Part shown: positions 47,538 to 56,384 of the stretch, one piece after another
How positions within the stretch are numbered: position 1 is the first letter of the stretch
Layout: every line of letters begins with the position of its first letter
Source: UBA2211 sp035404185
GTDB taxonomy: Bacteria > Patescibacteriota > Minisyncoccia > Minisyncoccales > Minisyncoccaceae
Reading direction: 5' to 3'
Assembly (NCBI GenBank): GCA_965230985.1
Contig: OZ246399.1
Coordinates: 558,001 to 622,000 of the forward strand
DNA length: 64,000 nt
Notes under the pieces: generated by a model
The model's database searches: none
Seen by the model: the letters and a program-made list of their open reading frames with translations, nothing else
What the model was told of the DNA's origin: nothing
Made by a program: the position numbers and the translations under genes

Positions 47538-49763
47538 TCAATTCTTAATACACCTTACAGACATTCCATATCCTCGATATTGAGTACCACTGGTTGTTGC
47601 AGCACTGCTAGTAAATTTTGCGTATGAAGATTTGGTGCTATTAGTTGTACTGCTCCAATAATAGCCATTGGTGCCGACATCAGTACTAGTAAGACTACCA
47701 GAGTAACTTCTGTAGCCCCCTACGGTTAACTTTAAGACAGAACTGTAGGCAGTAGTATAGTTCGTCAAAGGAATAGTACTAATTTCAGAACCCCATTCAG
47801 TTAACGTTGGTATGCGCCAACCAGTAGGACAAGGATTATTAGTTCCGCTAACTCCTTGCCAAAGATTAGTATTTTGAGGATTTCTCCAGTCATAAGGAGT
47901 AGCGCTACTTGTAATAAACTTATTATTACCAGGCGTATTGCTAGAAGATTTGGTACTAGTAGTAGAACTCGTACGAGTCTGATGACTATCATCTAATCTT
48001 CCCCATTCAAATAAATCTCCATAAGCGCTTGAGTCAGTCTTAGATGTAGCAACTTGAGTGGCTCCAAGATTTCTATCCATCCAACATTTACCTGTTGGAG
48101 ATAAAACTGTTCCATAAGTAACACTACCAGATTTATAAGTAAAGGCTACCGATTGAGTACAAGTCCAAACTGTAGCACAACTAGCAGTAGTTCCTCCGTT
48201 TAATCCAGCACAAGTCCAAGTCCAGGGACCAGAGCCAGAGACAGATGAGGCAGTTCCAGGGTTGCAGAGATCGGTACTTGGAGCAATATATGAATTAGTG
48301 CTATTAGCTGAACCACAGACACCATCTTGGGATTTATTAGCGGTACAGGTTCCGCTAGTTGCTCCTCCGTTTGTTGATGCACAAGTCCAAGTCCAGGGAC
48401 CAGAGCCAGAGACAGATGAGGCAGTTCCAGGGTTGCAGAGATCGGTACTTGGAGCAGTGTAGTAATTAGAACCATCGGCAGTTCCACAAACACCATCTTC
48501 GCTTTTGTTAGCAGTACAGGTTCCGCTAGTTGCTCCTCCGTTTAATCCAGCACAAGTCCAAGTCCAGGGACCAGAGCCAGAGACAGATGAGGCAGTTCCA
48601 GGGTTGCAGAGATTATTGCTCGGAGCAGAGGGGTAATACGAACCATTGGCAGTTCCACAAACACCGTCTTCAATTTTGTTAGCGGTACAGGTAGAAGAAG
48701 TAGTTCCTCCGTTTAATCCAGCACAAGTCCAAGTCCAGGGACCAGAGCCAGAGACAGATGAGGCAGTTCCAGGGTTGCAGAGATCGGTACTTGGAGCAAT
48801 ATATGAATTAGTGCTATTAGCTGAACCACAGACACCATCTTGGGATTTATTAGCGGTACAGGTTCCGCTAGTTGCTCCTCCGTTTGTTGATGCACAAGTC
48901 CAAGTCCAGGGACCGGAACCAGAGACAGAAGAAGCGTTTCCAGGGTTGCAGAGATCGGTACTTGGAGCAGAAGAATAATTAGAACCATTGGCAGTTCCAC
49001 AAACACCGTCTTCAATTTTGTTAGCGGTACAGGTTCCGCTAGTTGCTCCTCCGTTTGTTGATGCACAAGTCCAAGTCCAGGGACCGGAACCAGAGACAGA
49101 AGAAGCGTTTCCAGGGTTGCAGAGATCGGTACTTGGAGCAGAAGAATAATTAGAACCATTGGCAGTTCCACAAACACCGTCTTCAATTTTGTTAGCAGTA
49201 CAAGTAGGAGTGTATCCCTTATTTAATCCAGCACAAGTCCAAGTCCAGGGACCGGAACCAGAGACAGAAGAAGCGTTTCCCGTAGAACAAAAATTAGCTA
49301 TCGGAGCAGAAGTTAAATTAGCACCGTTTGAAGAACCACAAACACCGTTGACTGCCTTTTCAGTCGCTGAACTATAAGTATCTGTTGCACTGTCATATAT
49401 ATATGCATAATCAGTAGAAAGAACTGAAGAAATAACGAAAGAGTTTCCATCATCTGAAACGTATTTATAATTTGAATCGCTAGGAAGTGGTTTTGTAAGA
49501 TAATAAGAAAGCTGATCATCAATAACTGGACAACTACCAATAAAACAATTATCACTATCTGCAACTATTGGATATGATCCCTCCATTGCCTTATAAGAAG
49601 CCAAATTCATTCTTAATTGATCTAGAGCTGATTTTTTAAGTGCGTCATTGGCGGCATCATTTGCTTTATTCAAGGAGACGACAACAATGCCAGAAAGAAT
49701 TCCAATAATAGAAATGACTACTAATATTTCAATTAAAGTAAAAGCTTTGTTTGATATCTTCAT
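47538..49763 (-). CDS. Pseudopilin with tandem repeats and a Fibrobacter-major-paralogue-like C-domain
   Basis: 741 residues. N-terminal type IV pilin signal KISNKAFTLIEILVVISIIG with the prepilin Phe, Glu5 and hydrophobic helix. About 140-530 hold seven copies of a 57-residue unit (VCGxANGSxY..APSTDLCNPG, then SSVSGSGPWTWTCA) with regular cysteines. About 530-741 resemble the Fib_succ_major domain: CWMDRNLGATQVATS, GDLFEWGRLDD, NPCPTGWRIPTLTEW, GYYWSSTT and YGMSVRC. A surface appendage or adhesin is likely. The last gene before pyrH in this direction is separated by its own promoter region. Confidence 0.85.
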   Translation of the reverse strand: MKISNKAFTLIEILVVISIIGILSGIVVVSLNKANDAANDALKKSALDQLRMNLASYKAMEGSYPIVADSDNCFIGSCPVIDDQLSYYLTKPLPSDSNYKYVSDDGNSFVISSVLSTDYAYIYDSATDTYSSATEKAVNGVCGSSNGANLTSAPIANFCSTGNASSVSGSGPWTWTCAGLNKGYTPTCTANKIEDGVCGTANGSNYSSAPSTDLCNPGNASSVSGSGPWTWTCASTNGGATSGTCTANKIEDGVCGTANGSNYSSAPSTDLCNPGNASSVSGSGPWTWTCASTNGGATSGTCTANKSQDGVCGSANSTNSYIAPSTDLCNPGTASSVSGSGPWTWTCAGLNGGTTSSTCTANKIEDGVCGTANGSYYPSAPSNNLCNPGTASSVSGSGPWTWTCAGLNGGATSGTCTANKSEDGVCGTADGSNYYTAPSTDLCNPGTASSVSGSGPWTWTCASTNGGATSGTCTANKSQDGVCGSANSTNSYIAPSTDLCNPGTASSVSGSGPWTWTCAGLNGGTTASCATVWTCTQSVAFTYKSGSVTYGTVLSPTGKCWMDRNLGATQVATSKTDSSAYGDLFEWGRLDDSHQTRTSSTTSTKSSSNTPGNNKFITSSATPYDWRNPQNTNLWQGVSGTNNPCPTGWRIPTLTEWGSEISTIPLTNYTTAYSSVLKLTVGGYRSYSGSLTSTDVGTNGYYWSSTTNSTKSSYAKFTSSAATTSGTQYRGYGMSVRCIKN
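48180..49275 (-). repeat. Seven tandem 171-bp coding repeats
   Basis: The phrase CAAGTCCAAGTCCAGGG begins at 48211, 48382, 48553, 48724, 48895, 49066 and 49234: a 171-bp period, 168 for the last step. The segment around 48265-48380 recurs almost unchanged at 48778-48893, exactly three units away, which points to a recent 513-bp block duplication. Confidence 0.93.
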
Positions 49764-49852
49764 GGTATTTTATTTTAAATTTTTGTATTAAAATTATTAT
49801 ACAAGAATTAAACTTAAAAAAAGAGTAGACAATCATATTTTAGAATTATCAA

Positions 49853-50563
49853 TCAACCTATAAATGTTCCAAATTTTTCTCCTTTTAATGCTTTAGAAAT
49901 ATCTTTAAATTTTTTAATATTAAATACAATAATCGGCTTTTGATTATCTAAACACAAAGCAAAAGCTGTTAAATCCATAACATTTAGTTTCTTCTCTAAG
50001 GCCTCTTCAAAGGTTAAATTTTCATACAGCTTAGCATCGGAATACTTTTTAGGGTCTTTATTATATACTCCATCAACATTAGTAGCTTTTAAAATTAAAT
50101 CACAATCAATCTCGCAAGATCTTAAAGCAGCTAAAGTATCTGTGGTAAAAAAAGGATTACCAGTTCCTCCAGCAAAAACAACTATCTTTCCTTGATTTAA
50201 ATATTCAATTGCTTTCTTTTTTGAAAAAGACTCGCAAACTTTATCCATTTCTATTGATGACATTAATTTTGATGGAACACCCAAAGACTCTAAGGCCTCT
50301 TCTAATCCCAATCCATTGATAATAGTGGATAACATTCCCATATAATCAGCCGTCACCTTGTCAAAATGTTCTTCTCCTATTTCACGACCCCTAAAAATAT
50401 TTCCTCCTCCAATAACAATACATAAGTCAACATTATTCTTTTTTTTAATATCAACAATCTCTTTGGCTATTTTCATATACGAAGACAAAGAAACTCCTCT
50501 GCCATCTTCTTTGCCAAACGACTCCCCTCCAATCTTTAATAATATTCTTTTGTATTTTTTCAT
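49853..50563 (-). CDS. pyrH: UMP kinase
   Basis: 236 residues of the amino-acid-kinase fold. KRILLKIGGESFGKEDGRG, LCIVIGGGNIFRGREIGEEHFDKVTADYMGMLSTIING and VVFAGGTGNPFFTTDTLAALRSCEI are all characteristic. Phosphorylates UMP with ATP in pyrimidine synthesis. A short intergenic region with a TATAAT-like box precedes it. Confidence 0.95.
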   Translation of the reverse strand: MKKYKRILLKIGGESFGKEDGRGVSLSSYMKIAKEIVDIKKKNNVDLCIVIGGGNIFRGREIGEEHFDKVTADYMGMLSTIINGLGLEEALESLGVPSKLMSSIEMDKVCESFSKKKAIEYLNQGKIVVFAGGTGNPFFTTDTLAALRSCEIDCDLILKATNVDGVYNKDPKKYSDAKLYENLTFEEALEKKLNVMDLTAFALCLDNQKPIIVFNIKKFKDISKALKGEKFGTFIG

Positions 50564-50624
50564 TTAATGTAATGTGAATTATTATCACAAATATTATATT
50601 CTATTTATTAAAACTAGGCAAACT

Positions 50625-50657
50625 AAAAAACAAAAGAGCCGAATATATATTCTGCTC
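50625..50657 (-). terminator. Terminator after purB
   Basis: GAGC-a-GAAT ... ATTC-g-GCTC stem with TTTTGTTTTTT on the minus strand. Confidence 0.85.
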
Positions 50658-50668
50658 ATTTAAAAAAA

Positions 50669-51964
50669 TTAAAGAATTATTATCTGATTGAAGATTTGAT
50701 TAGTGTATCGAATCTTTTTTTCAATATCGAAACACTCATGAAGTTCATCGGGATTAATGAATTTCATAATCTCTTCGTTCCGAAGTAATGCGGTGTAGAA
50801 ATCTTCTTTGGTTTCCCAGCATTCAAGGGCAATATCCCTCACAAGAGTATGCGCTCTTTCTCTTGGCAGGCCACTCTTTTCGGAAACAAGCATCATCACT
50901 TCCTGGGAAAAAATCAAACCCTTGGTCAACTCGAGATTTTCCTTCATTCTTTCCTTGGAAACCCTCATCTTCCGGAATATTGAAGCAAGTCTTTTTAGTC
51001 CATATTCGACCAATGCCGAACTGTCGGGAAGAATCACTCTCTCTGGTCCAGAATTATCCAAGCTTCGTTCGTTCCAGCAGTCAGAAAGATTGCCATAGGA
51101 AACTTGAACGTTGCTGCAGACAATGCGCATTAATCCGGTCAGATTCTCCCAGCCGATAGGGTTCTTTTTGTGCGGCATGGCCGATGACCCCTTTTGGTCT
51201 TTGCTGAACGATTCCATGACCTCACCGATCTCGGTTTGAGCCATGAGACGCATGCTGACCGATATCTTAGAAACTGTTCCGGCAATTAAGCCAAGGACCG
51301 CCATGTATTCAGCAATGATATCGCGAGAAATAATCTGTGTCGCAATAATGGGTTTGAGCCCAAGCTTTTCACAGGTTATCACTTCGACTTTTGGGTCAAG
51401 TGTATACATGCCGACAGCACCACTGATTTTGCCGACTGAAACTCTGATTTTAAGACTTTCCAGTCTTTCTTTGTGTCTCTTCAGTTCCGCATACCAGTTA
51501 ATTAGCTTGACCCCGAAAGTTATCGGTTCGGCATGAATTCCGTGAGTACGTCCGATTTGTACGGCATGGATGTTTTCCAAGGCTTTCGCTTCAACAATTT
51601 CCATTAAGTCCGTTAAAGCATCTTGGATAAGATTGATGCTTTCCCGGAGCTGAAGACTTTGAGCCGTATCAACGACATCGTAAGAGGTTAATCCTCGATG
51701 AAGCCAGGGTCGAAGCTCTTCCGGAAATTGCGGAGAAATGTACTCCAAAAATGCAACAACATCGTGCTTTGTAATTTCTTTTTCAATACGATTGATTTCA
51801 TCCGAATTGATTTTTATCTTGTCGACATGAGGAATATTATACTTAAATTCTCCCAAATCTTTGCGAGCCTTCAAAACGGCTATCTCCACTTTAAGCCAAG
51901 TTGTGAATTTGTAGTTCTCAGACCAAATTTTTGCCATTCTCTCATTTGTATAACGACTGATCAC
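50669..51964 (-). CDS. purB: Adenylosuccinate lyase
   Basis: 431 residues from GTG, with AAAGGAG 9 nt upstream. Fumarase/aspartase-superfamily signature GSSAMPHKKNPIGWENLTGL, plus LHRGLTSYDVVDTAQ and QIGRTHGIHAEPITFG. It cleaves SAICAR and adenylosuccinate in purine synthesis. Codons are less AT-biased than in pyrH and rlmN on either side. The leader holds a strong inverted repeat. Confidence 0.96.
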   Translation of the reverse strand: MISRYTNERMAKIWSENYKFTTWLKVEIAVLKARKDLGEFKYNIPHVDKIKINSDEINRIEKEITKHDVVAFLEYISPQFPEELRPWLHRGLTSYDVVDTAQSLQLRESINLIQDALTDLMEIVEAKALENIHAVQIGRTHGIHAEPITFGVKLINWYAELKRHKERLESLKIRVSVGKISGAVGMYTLDPKVEVITCEKLGLKPIIATQIISRDIIAEYMAVLGLIAGTVSKISVSMRLMAQTEIGEVMESFSKDQKGSSAMPHKKNPIGWENLTGLMRIVCSNVQVSYGNLSDCWNERSLDNSGPERVILPDSSALVEYGLKRLASIFRKMRVSKERMKENLELTKGLIFSQEVMMLVSEKSGLPRERAHTLVRDIALECWETKEDFYTALLRNEEIMKFINPDELHECFDIEKKIRYTNQIFNQIIIL

Positions 51965-52005
51965 AATAAATCACTCCTTTAGGTTGTTAAATAACATTAA
52001 AATTA

Positions 52006-52031
52006 TTGCAAAAACATTATGTTTTTTGCAA
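52006..52031 (-). promoter_or_regulatory. Inverted repeat in the purB leader, operator candidate
   Basis: TTGCAAAAA-CAT-...-ATG-TTTTTGCAA with one extra A on one arm. It lies upstream of the purB ribosome site and downstream of a TTGACA box; a LacI/PurR-type operator or an RNA hairpin are both possible. Confidence 0.5.
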
Positions 52032-52083
52032 GAAAAGAATAACAAAATAATAAATTATTGTCAAAAACGCTCATCCGTTAATT

Positions 52084-53058
52084 TTATGCTTTAGTTGCCA
52101 ATTGTCCGCAAGCTGCCTTAATTCCCCTTCCAAATTCATATCTTTGGGTAGTAAAAATTCCCTCTTTTTCTAAATAATCTTTGAATTTTTTAATTGTTTT
52201 AGAATCTGATGCTTTAAACTTTCCCGTTGGATTATAGACTATTAAATTAACCATGTATAATGATTTTTTCATTATTTTTGCTAATTCTTTAGCACATTCA
52301 AGAGAATCATTCTCTCCCTTTATCATTAAATACTCAAACATCACTTTCCTTTTATTTTTTAAAATATAATCATCAACAACTCTTAGAACATCTTTTAAAG
52401 GATACTTTTTATTCACTGGCATTAATTTACTTCTCAATTCATCATTAGGAGCGTGTAAAGAAATAGAAAGATTTACTTGCAAATCTTCGTTGGTAAATCT
52501 TTCTATTCCCTCAATTATTCCCGAAGTCGAAATAGATATCTTGCGACTTCCAATATTAAAATACTCTGGACTGTTTAAAATACGAATTGCTGACATTACA
52601 TTATCATAGTTCAAAAACGGTTCTCCCATTCCCATAAAAACAATATTAGTTACTTTGCAAATTCTCATAAACAACAAAACTTGAAGAACTATTTCTTCAA
52701 CGGTTAAATTTCTCTTTAACCCCATCGTTCCAGTCGCACAAAAAGAACACGCCAAGGGACAACCAACCTGAGAAGAAACACAAACCGTCGAACGATTATC
52801 AGTATGCTTCATTAAAACTGATTCAATTTTTAATCCATCTGATAATTCAATTAAAGCTTTGATTGTATTTCCTTCATCAAACATTTTGTGTTCGATTTCT
52901 AAAGGACAATCTTTTTTTAATTCTTCGCGCAAAGATAAAGGCAGGACACTTGCCTTGTCCCAATCTTCTATTAAGTCTTGAAAAATCAGTTTGTGCACCT
53001 GCTTAATCCTATACTTAGGTTGATTTTCTAATTTTTTTTCAATTAGAGATAAATTCAT
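52084..53058 (-). CDS. rlmN: Dual-specificity RNA methyltransferase RlmN
   Basis: Radical SAM enzyme, 324 residues. CxxxCxxC in QVGCPLACSFCATGTMGLKRNL binds the 4Fe-4S cluster; FMGMGEPFLNYDNVMSAI, SISLHAPNDELRSKLMPVNKKYPL and the C-terminal catalytic Cys region (EFGRGIKAACGQLA) are typical. Methylates C2 of A2503 in 23S rRNA and A37 in tRNA. Its ATG overlaps the rmuC stop by 4 nt. Confidence 0.96.
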   Translation of the reverse strand: MNLSLIEKKLENQPKYRIKQVHKLIFQDLIEDWDKASVLPLSLREELKKDCPLEIEHKMFDEGNTIKALIELSDGLKIESVLMKHTDNRSTVCVSSQVGCPLACSFCATGTMGLKRNLTVEEIVLQVLLFMRICKVTNIVFMGMGEPFLNYDNVMSAIRILNSPEYFNIGSRKISISTSGIIEGIERFTNEDLQVNLSISLHAPNDELRSKLMPVNKKYPLKDVLRVVDDYILKNKRKVMFEYLMIKGENDSLECAKELAKIMKKSLYMVNLIVYNPTGKFKASDSKTIKKFKDYLEKEGIFTTQRYEFGRGIKAACGQLATKA

Positions 53059-54146
53059 TCTTTGTTTTCTATAACCTTAACTTCTTCTTTAGTTATAACA
53101 TTCTCATTCTTTATTTTATCAACTATTGTTGATAGTTTTTTAGTTCTAGTAATTGATACTTCGTCAAACTGAGTTGAAACTGCCCTAATTTTCTTTCCCA
53201 AAGAATCAACCTCTTCATTATATTTATTATATTCAATTTCAAACTTCTTAATTAATTTTATGATTTCATGAAGATTCTCCTGATATTTAAAACTCTTATA
53301 TGATTGGAAAACCATCCGTAAGATAGCAGTAAAACTAAATGGTCCAGCGAGCACTACTTTCTTTGCCATAGCGTCGTTCCAGGTTTCGTTCATTTGATCA
53401 TAGATAAAGCTGAAAATCATTTCGTTAGGAACGAATAAAATAACAAAATCAACGGTATCTTCTTCGGGATTAATATATTCTCTACCTGATATTTCTTTTA
53501 TTCTATTTTTAACATCCTGCTCAAAAACTTTTTTGAATTGTTTTTTCTTTTCTTTATCTTCTTCATCATTAAACTTGATGAAATTATTCAAAGGAAATTT
53601 AACATCGATATTTATTTTAGTTCTATCGGGTAAGAAAATAGTAAAATCAGGTCTATTAGCATTATTATCTTGGGCTGTATTAGCTTCATAGTTTTCTCCT
53701 CTAACAAAACCGATTGTCTTTAACAGGTTCTCAGCGATTTCTTCTCCGTATTTTCCCCTTAATTGATTATTTGACAAAACATTTCTCAACCCTTCGGTTG
53801 AATCTTTTAAACTGCCAGTTACTGTCTTGTATTCTTCTAATACTGTTCTTAAGGTATTAAATTCTCCAATTCTTTCTTTTTCCACTTCATCTAACTGCTT
53901 TTTGCTCTTATCCAGTTCTTGATGAACTCTTTCAATCAAATCTTTAATCGTATCTTTGTTGTGTTGAATTGATTCACTGATAAGTTCTTTTTTAAGATCA
54001 ACCTGTTCTAATAATCTCTTCCTTTCTTCTTCGAACAACATCTTACTTCTTTTATCGTTTTCATTCATTAACTTCTGAAAAAGAATATACGTAAAAACAA
54101 GGATTATAAATAATGAAGCTATTAAAGTGATGGTTTCGGTTGTCAT
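53055..54146 (-). CDS. rmuC: DNA recombination protein RmuC homologue
   Basis: 363 residues: N-terminal membrane helix (TETITLIASLFIILVFTYILF), long coiled coil, then the RmuC nuclease-like domain (NQLRGKYGEEIAENLLKTIGF, RPDFTIFLPDRTKINIDVKFPL, VDFVILFVPNEMIFSF). Role in limiting inversions during recombination is known only broadly. Overlaps rlmN. Confidence 0.9.
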   Translation of the reverse strand: MTTETITLIASLFIILVFTYILFQKLMNENDKRSKMLFEEERKRLLEQVDLKKELISESIQHNKDTIKDLIERVHQELDKSKKQLDEVEKERIGEFNTLRTVLEEYKTVTGSLKDSTEGLRNVLSNNQLRGKYGEEIAENLLKTIGFVRGENYEANTAQDNNANRPDFTIFLPDRTKINIDVKFPLNNFIKFNDEEDKEKKKQFKKVFEQDVKNRIKEISGREYINPEEDTVDFVILFVPNEMIFSFIYDQMNETWNDAMAKKVVLAGPFSFTAILRMVFQSYKSFKYQENLHEIIKLIKKFEIEYNKYNEEVDSLGKKIRAVSTQFDEVSITRTKKLSTIVDKIKNENVITKEEVKVIENKE

Positions 54147-54180
54147 ATTGACTTTTTTATTAGTGATGTATAATATACGT

Positions 54181-54256
54181 GCAATCAGAAATGATTGTCC
54201 TGCCCGAGGACTCGGGATCGAGATTCGTAAATCTAGCTTTGGCTAGATTTTTGCTT
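54181..54256 (+). ncRNA. Candidate small RNA with three hairpins
   Basis: Plus strand: CAATCA-GAAA-TGATTG, CCCGAG-GA-CTCGGG and AAATCTAGC-TTTG-GCTAGATTT in series within about 75 nt, the last running into a T tract as a terminator. A TTGACT, 15 nt, TATAAT promoter (54148-54174) predicts the first base at 54181, exactly where the first hairpin begins. Transcribed divergently from rmuC. No coding frame. Confidence 0.55.
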
Positions 54257-54309
54257 AAACTCTTAAACCCTTGACAAGTCATTGTAATTGATTAAAATAT
54301 ACTTAAGGT

Positions 54310-54397
54310 ACTTTATTCAGAGCAGTCTGCTTAATGAAACGTGCGAAGTTCGCACTTCCTTAAGTGGATAGTTGTAGCGGATTGCTCTGAGTGAAGT
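54310..54397. repeat. 21-bp inverted repeat at the DUF3800 gene end
   Basis: 54310-54330 pairs with 54377-54397 over 21 positions, G-T pairs included. The 46-nt loop contains a second hairpin GTGCGA-AGT-TCGCAC. One arm is the last codons of the DUF3800 gene, the other lies beyond its stop. Confidence 0.75.
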
Positions 54398-55109
54398 ATT
54401 TTTTATTACAAATATCTTGAATTTTTCCGATTTTCTCTTTGATAATTTCGTAATAAATACTGTTATTATTTTCAAATAATTGAAAAACTGCATAGGCTAT
54501 ATAATCTGCTATTTGCAAACCACCATGAGTATAGTGAGGATTGTGCTGATAAGAAAGACTTAATTCAGCATTTAATCGTGGATGTTTATCAAGATAATCT
54601 AATCTTATCCTTTCAACCTCTATTTCTAGTTCCTTTCTTAATTTTAACTTACTATCTTTTCTTGAAAAAACTATTTCTGTTTGGTCAGTTTGATGACATA
54701 TATTTTTTAATAATTGTCCAGACATGACTCCATACATTTTCCCCGGATTTTCTTTTAACTGTTGATAACATTTTAATTTTTCAACAACAATAACATCTAT
54801 TTTGATATCTTTTAATTCTTTAATAAAATTATAGAATCTTTCTCTTACTTGAGGATAATCACTTTGAGCATGGAAAGAATCTAAGGCATAGGCTGAAGAA
54901 AAAACCCTTGTTAATTCTTTGTTTTTTAAAAGGCTACTTTTAAAATCTACAACTTTCTGTTGAAGAAGTAGTTGATCTTCTACTCTTATGGCAGCTAAAA
55001 TCAAAAATTTAGTTGCCTGCCCTTTTTCAACTAAATTTACTCCTTTAAAAGAAAAAACTTCAGGTTTTCCGGATTCATCTATAAAAATATATGTTTTAGA
55101 TTTTTCCAT
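54360..55109 (-). CDS. DUF3800-type protein
   Basis: 249 residues. N-terminal YIFIDESGKPEVF is the DUF3800 opening with Asp-Glu; later Asp in HGGLQIADYIAYAVFQLF near the C-terminus, a layout reminiscent of RNase-H-like nucleases. DUF3800 is often carried on mobile elements and near defence genes. A TATAAT box ends 7 nt before the ATG. Its stop region forms one arm of a long inverted repeat. Confidence 0.82.
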   Translation of the reverse strand: MEKSKTYIFIDESGKPEVFSFKGVNLVEKGQATKFLILAAIRVEDQLLLQQKVVDFKSSLLKNKELTRVFSSAYALDSFHAQSDYPQVRERFYNFIKELKDIKIDVIVVEKLKCYQQLKENPGKMYGVMSGQLLKNICHQTDQTEIVFSRKDSKLKLRKELEIEVERIRLDYLDKHPRLNAELSLSYQHNPHYTHGGLQIADYIAYAVFQLFENNNSIYYEIIKEKIGKIQDICNKKYFTQSNPLQLST

Positions 55110-55122
55110 TATTTCTATTATA

Positions 55123-56322
55123 TCACACTTTTCTCTTTTCTAAGAGAAATACTTTATTATTTTTTCGAACAACATCTTTGAAAACAATTGCCACTTCTTC
55201 TCCTTTTTTTCCCTTTTCAATGCTTTTATTTTTAATCTGCATTGACTCAACTTTTTGTTCAATATACGTATTGGTTCCTTCAATAATAATCTTATCTCCC
55301 ACCTTTAAATCAAGGTGATTTAATGTTATCGAACCTGATTTAACTTTAGGATAATAATGAGTAATATATCCAACCAATACTTTCTTTTCCAAAGAAACAT
55401 TATCAGCTTTTTCATAACTGATTCCCTCTTTGCTTGGAGTTCCAAAATAGAAACCAGTAGAAAATCCTCGATTGTAAACTGAAGATAATTCTTCTTTCCA
55501 TTTTTTAACTTTTTCACTGGTAAATGATTTATCAAAATATGCATCAATTGCTTCTCGATAGCATCTTGAAACAACTTCAATATATTTTGGATCTCTTCTT
55601 CTGCCTTCAATTTTAAAAGAATCTATTCCCGCCTTGATTAATTCTGGAACGAATTCAATCATGCATAAATCTTTAGCGCTCATAAAATATTTTCCTTCAT
55701 TGGAAACTGCATTACCTTCTTCATCTGACAATGTCCACTCTTTTCTGCAAGGTTGGGCACAACTTCCACAATTAGCTGATTTGCCATACAAGTAGGCTGA
55801 TAAAATACAACGGCCAGAAATAGCCATACACATTGCTCCGTGAACAAAAACTTCAATCTCTATTTTAACTTTCTTTTTTAACTCTTTAATTTGCTTTAAA
55901 GTCATCTCCCGAGCTAAAACTATTCTCTTCGCGCCTAACTTTTTATAAAATAAAGCAGCTTCGTAATTAGAGATATTAGCTTGAGTTGAAACAATAAAAG
56001 GAATCTTTATTTTCCTAGCTAGCTGAATAACCGCAGGGTCCCAAACAATAACCGCGTCTACGCCCCCCTTTTTGGCCTTTTTAAGCAACTTTTCGGCCTT
56101 TTTGATGTCATGGTTATATACCACAGAATTGACCGTTAAATACCCTTTTATGCCGTAAGAATGACACTTCTTTATAAAGGCTTCTAGTTCAGAAACTTTA
56201 ATGCCGGAAGCCGCTCTCATACTTAATTCATCAACACCAAAATAGACTGCATTGGCATATGATTTGCAGGCTTCTAAACTGGCCCAATCACGAATCGGAC
56301 TCATTAGTTCTGGCTTTTTCAT
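55123..56322 (-). CDS. Peptidase U32 family protein (tRNA/rRNA hydroxylation type)
   Basis: 399 residues. N-terminal TIM-barrel-like part ELMSPIRDWASLEACKSYANAVYFGV, U32 signature EVFVHGAMCMAISGRCILSAYL and the cysteine cluster NCGSCAQPCRKEW. Recent work assigns several U32 proteins to prephenate-dependent hydroxylation of tRNA U34 (TrhP) or 23S rRNA (RlhA), so protease activity is doubtful. The exact subgroup is not clear here. Confidence 0.88.
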   Translation of the reverse strand: MKKPELMSPIRDWASLEACKSYANAVYFGVDELSMRAASGIKVSELEAFIKKCHSYGIKGYLTVNSVVYNHDIKKAEKLLKKAKKGGVDAVIVWDPAVIQLARKIKIPFIVSTQANISNYEAALFYKKLGAKRIVLAREMTLKQIKELKKKVKIEIEVFVHGAMCMAISGRCILSAYLYGKSANCGSCAQPCRKEWTLSDEEGNAVSNEGKYFMSAKDLCMIEFVPELIKAGIDSFKIEGRRRDPKYIEVVSRCYREAIDAYFDKSFTSEKVKKWKEELSSVYNRGFSTGFYFGTPSKEGISYEKADNVSLEKKVLVGYITHYYPKVKSGSITLNHLDLKVGDKIIIEGTNTYIEQKVESMQIKNKSIEKGKKGEEVAIVFKDVVRKNNKVFLLEKRKV

Positions 56323-56351
56323 ATACTCAATTTAACATATTAAAGGTAATA

Positions 56352-56384
56352 AAAAAAGAGCCTATTTATTAATATTTCGGCTCA
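56352..56384 (-). terminator. Terminator after purC
   Basis: GAGCC/GGCTC stem followed by seven T on the minus strand; it overlaps the last codons. Confidence 0.7.

Noticed and set aside
48180..49275. Regular repeats suggesting a CRISPR array
   Set aside because: The 171-bp units are in-frame coding repeats of the pseudopilin without spacers.
48200..49377. Several long alternative frames on both strands in the pilin repeat region
   Set aside because: They are frames kept open by the repeat and have no starts, ribosome sites or plausible protein composition.
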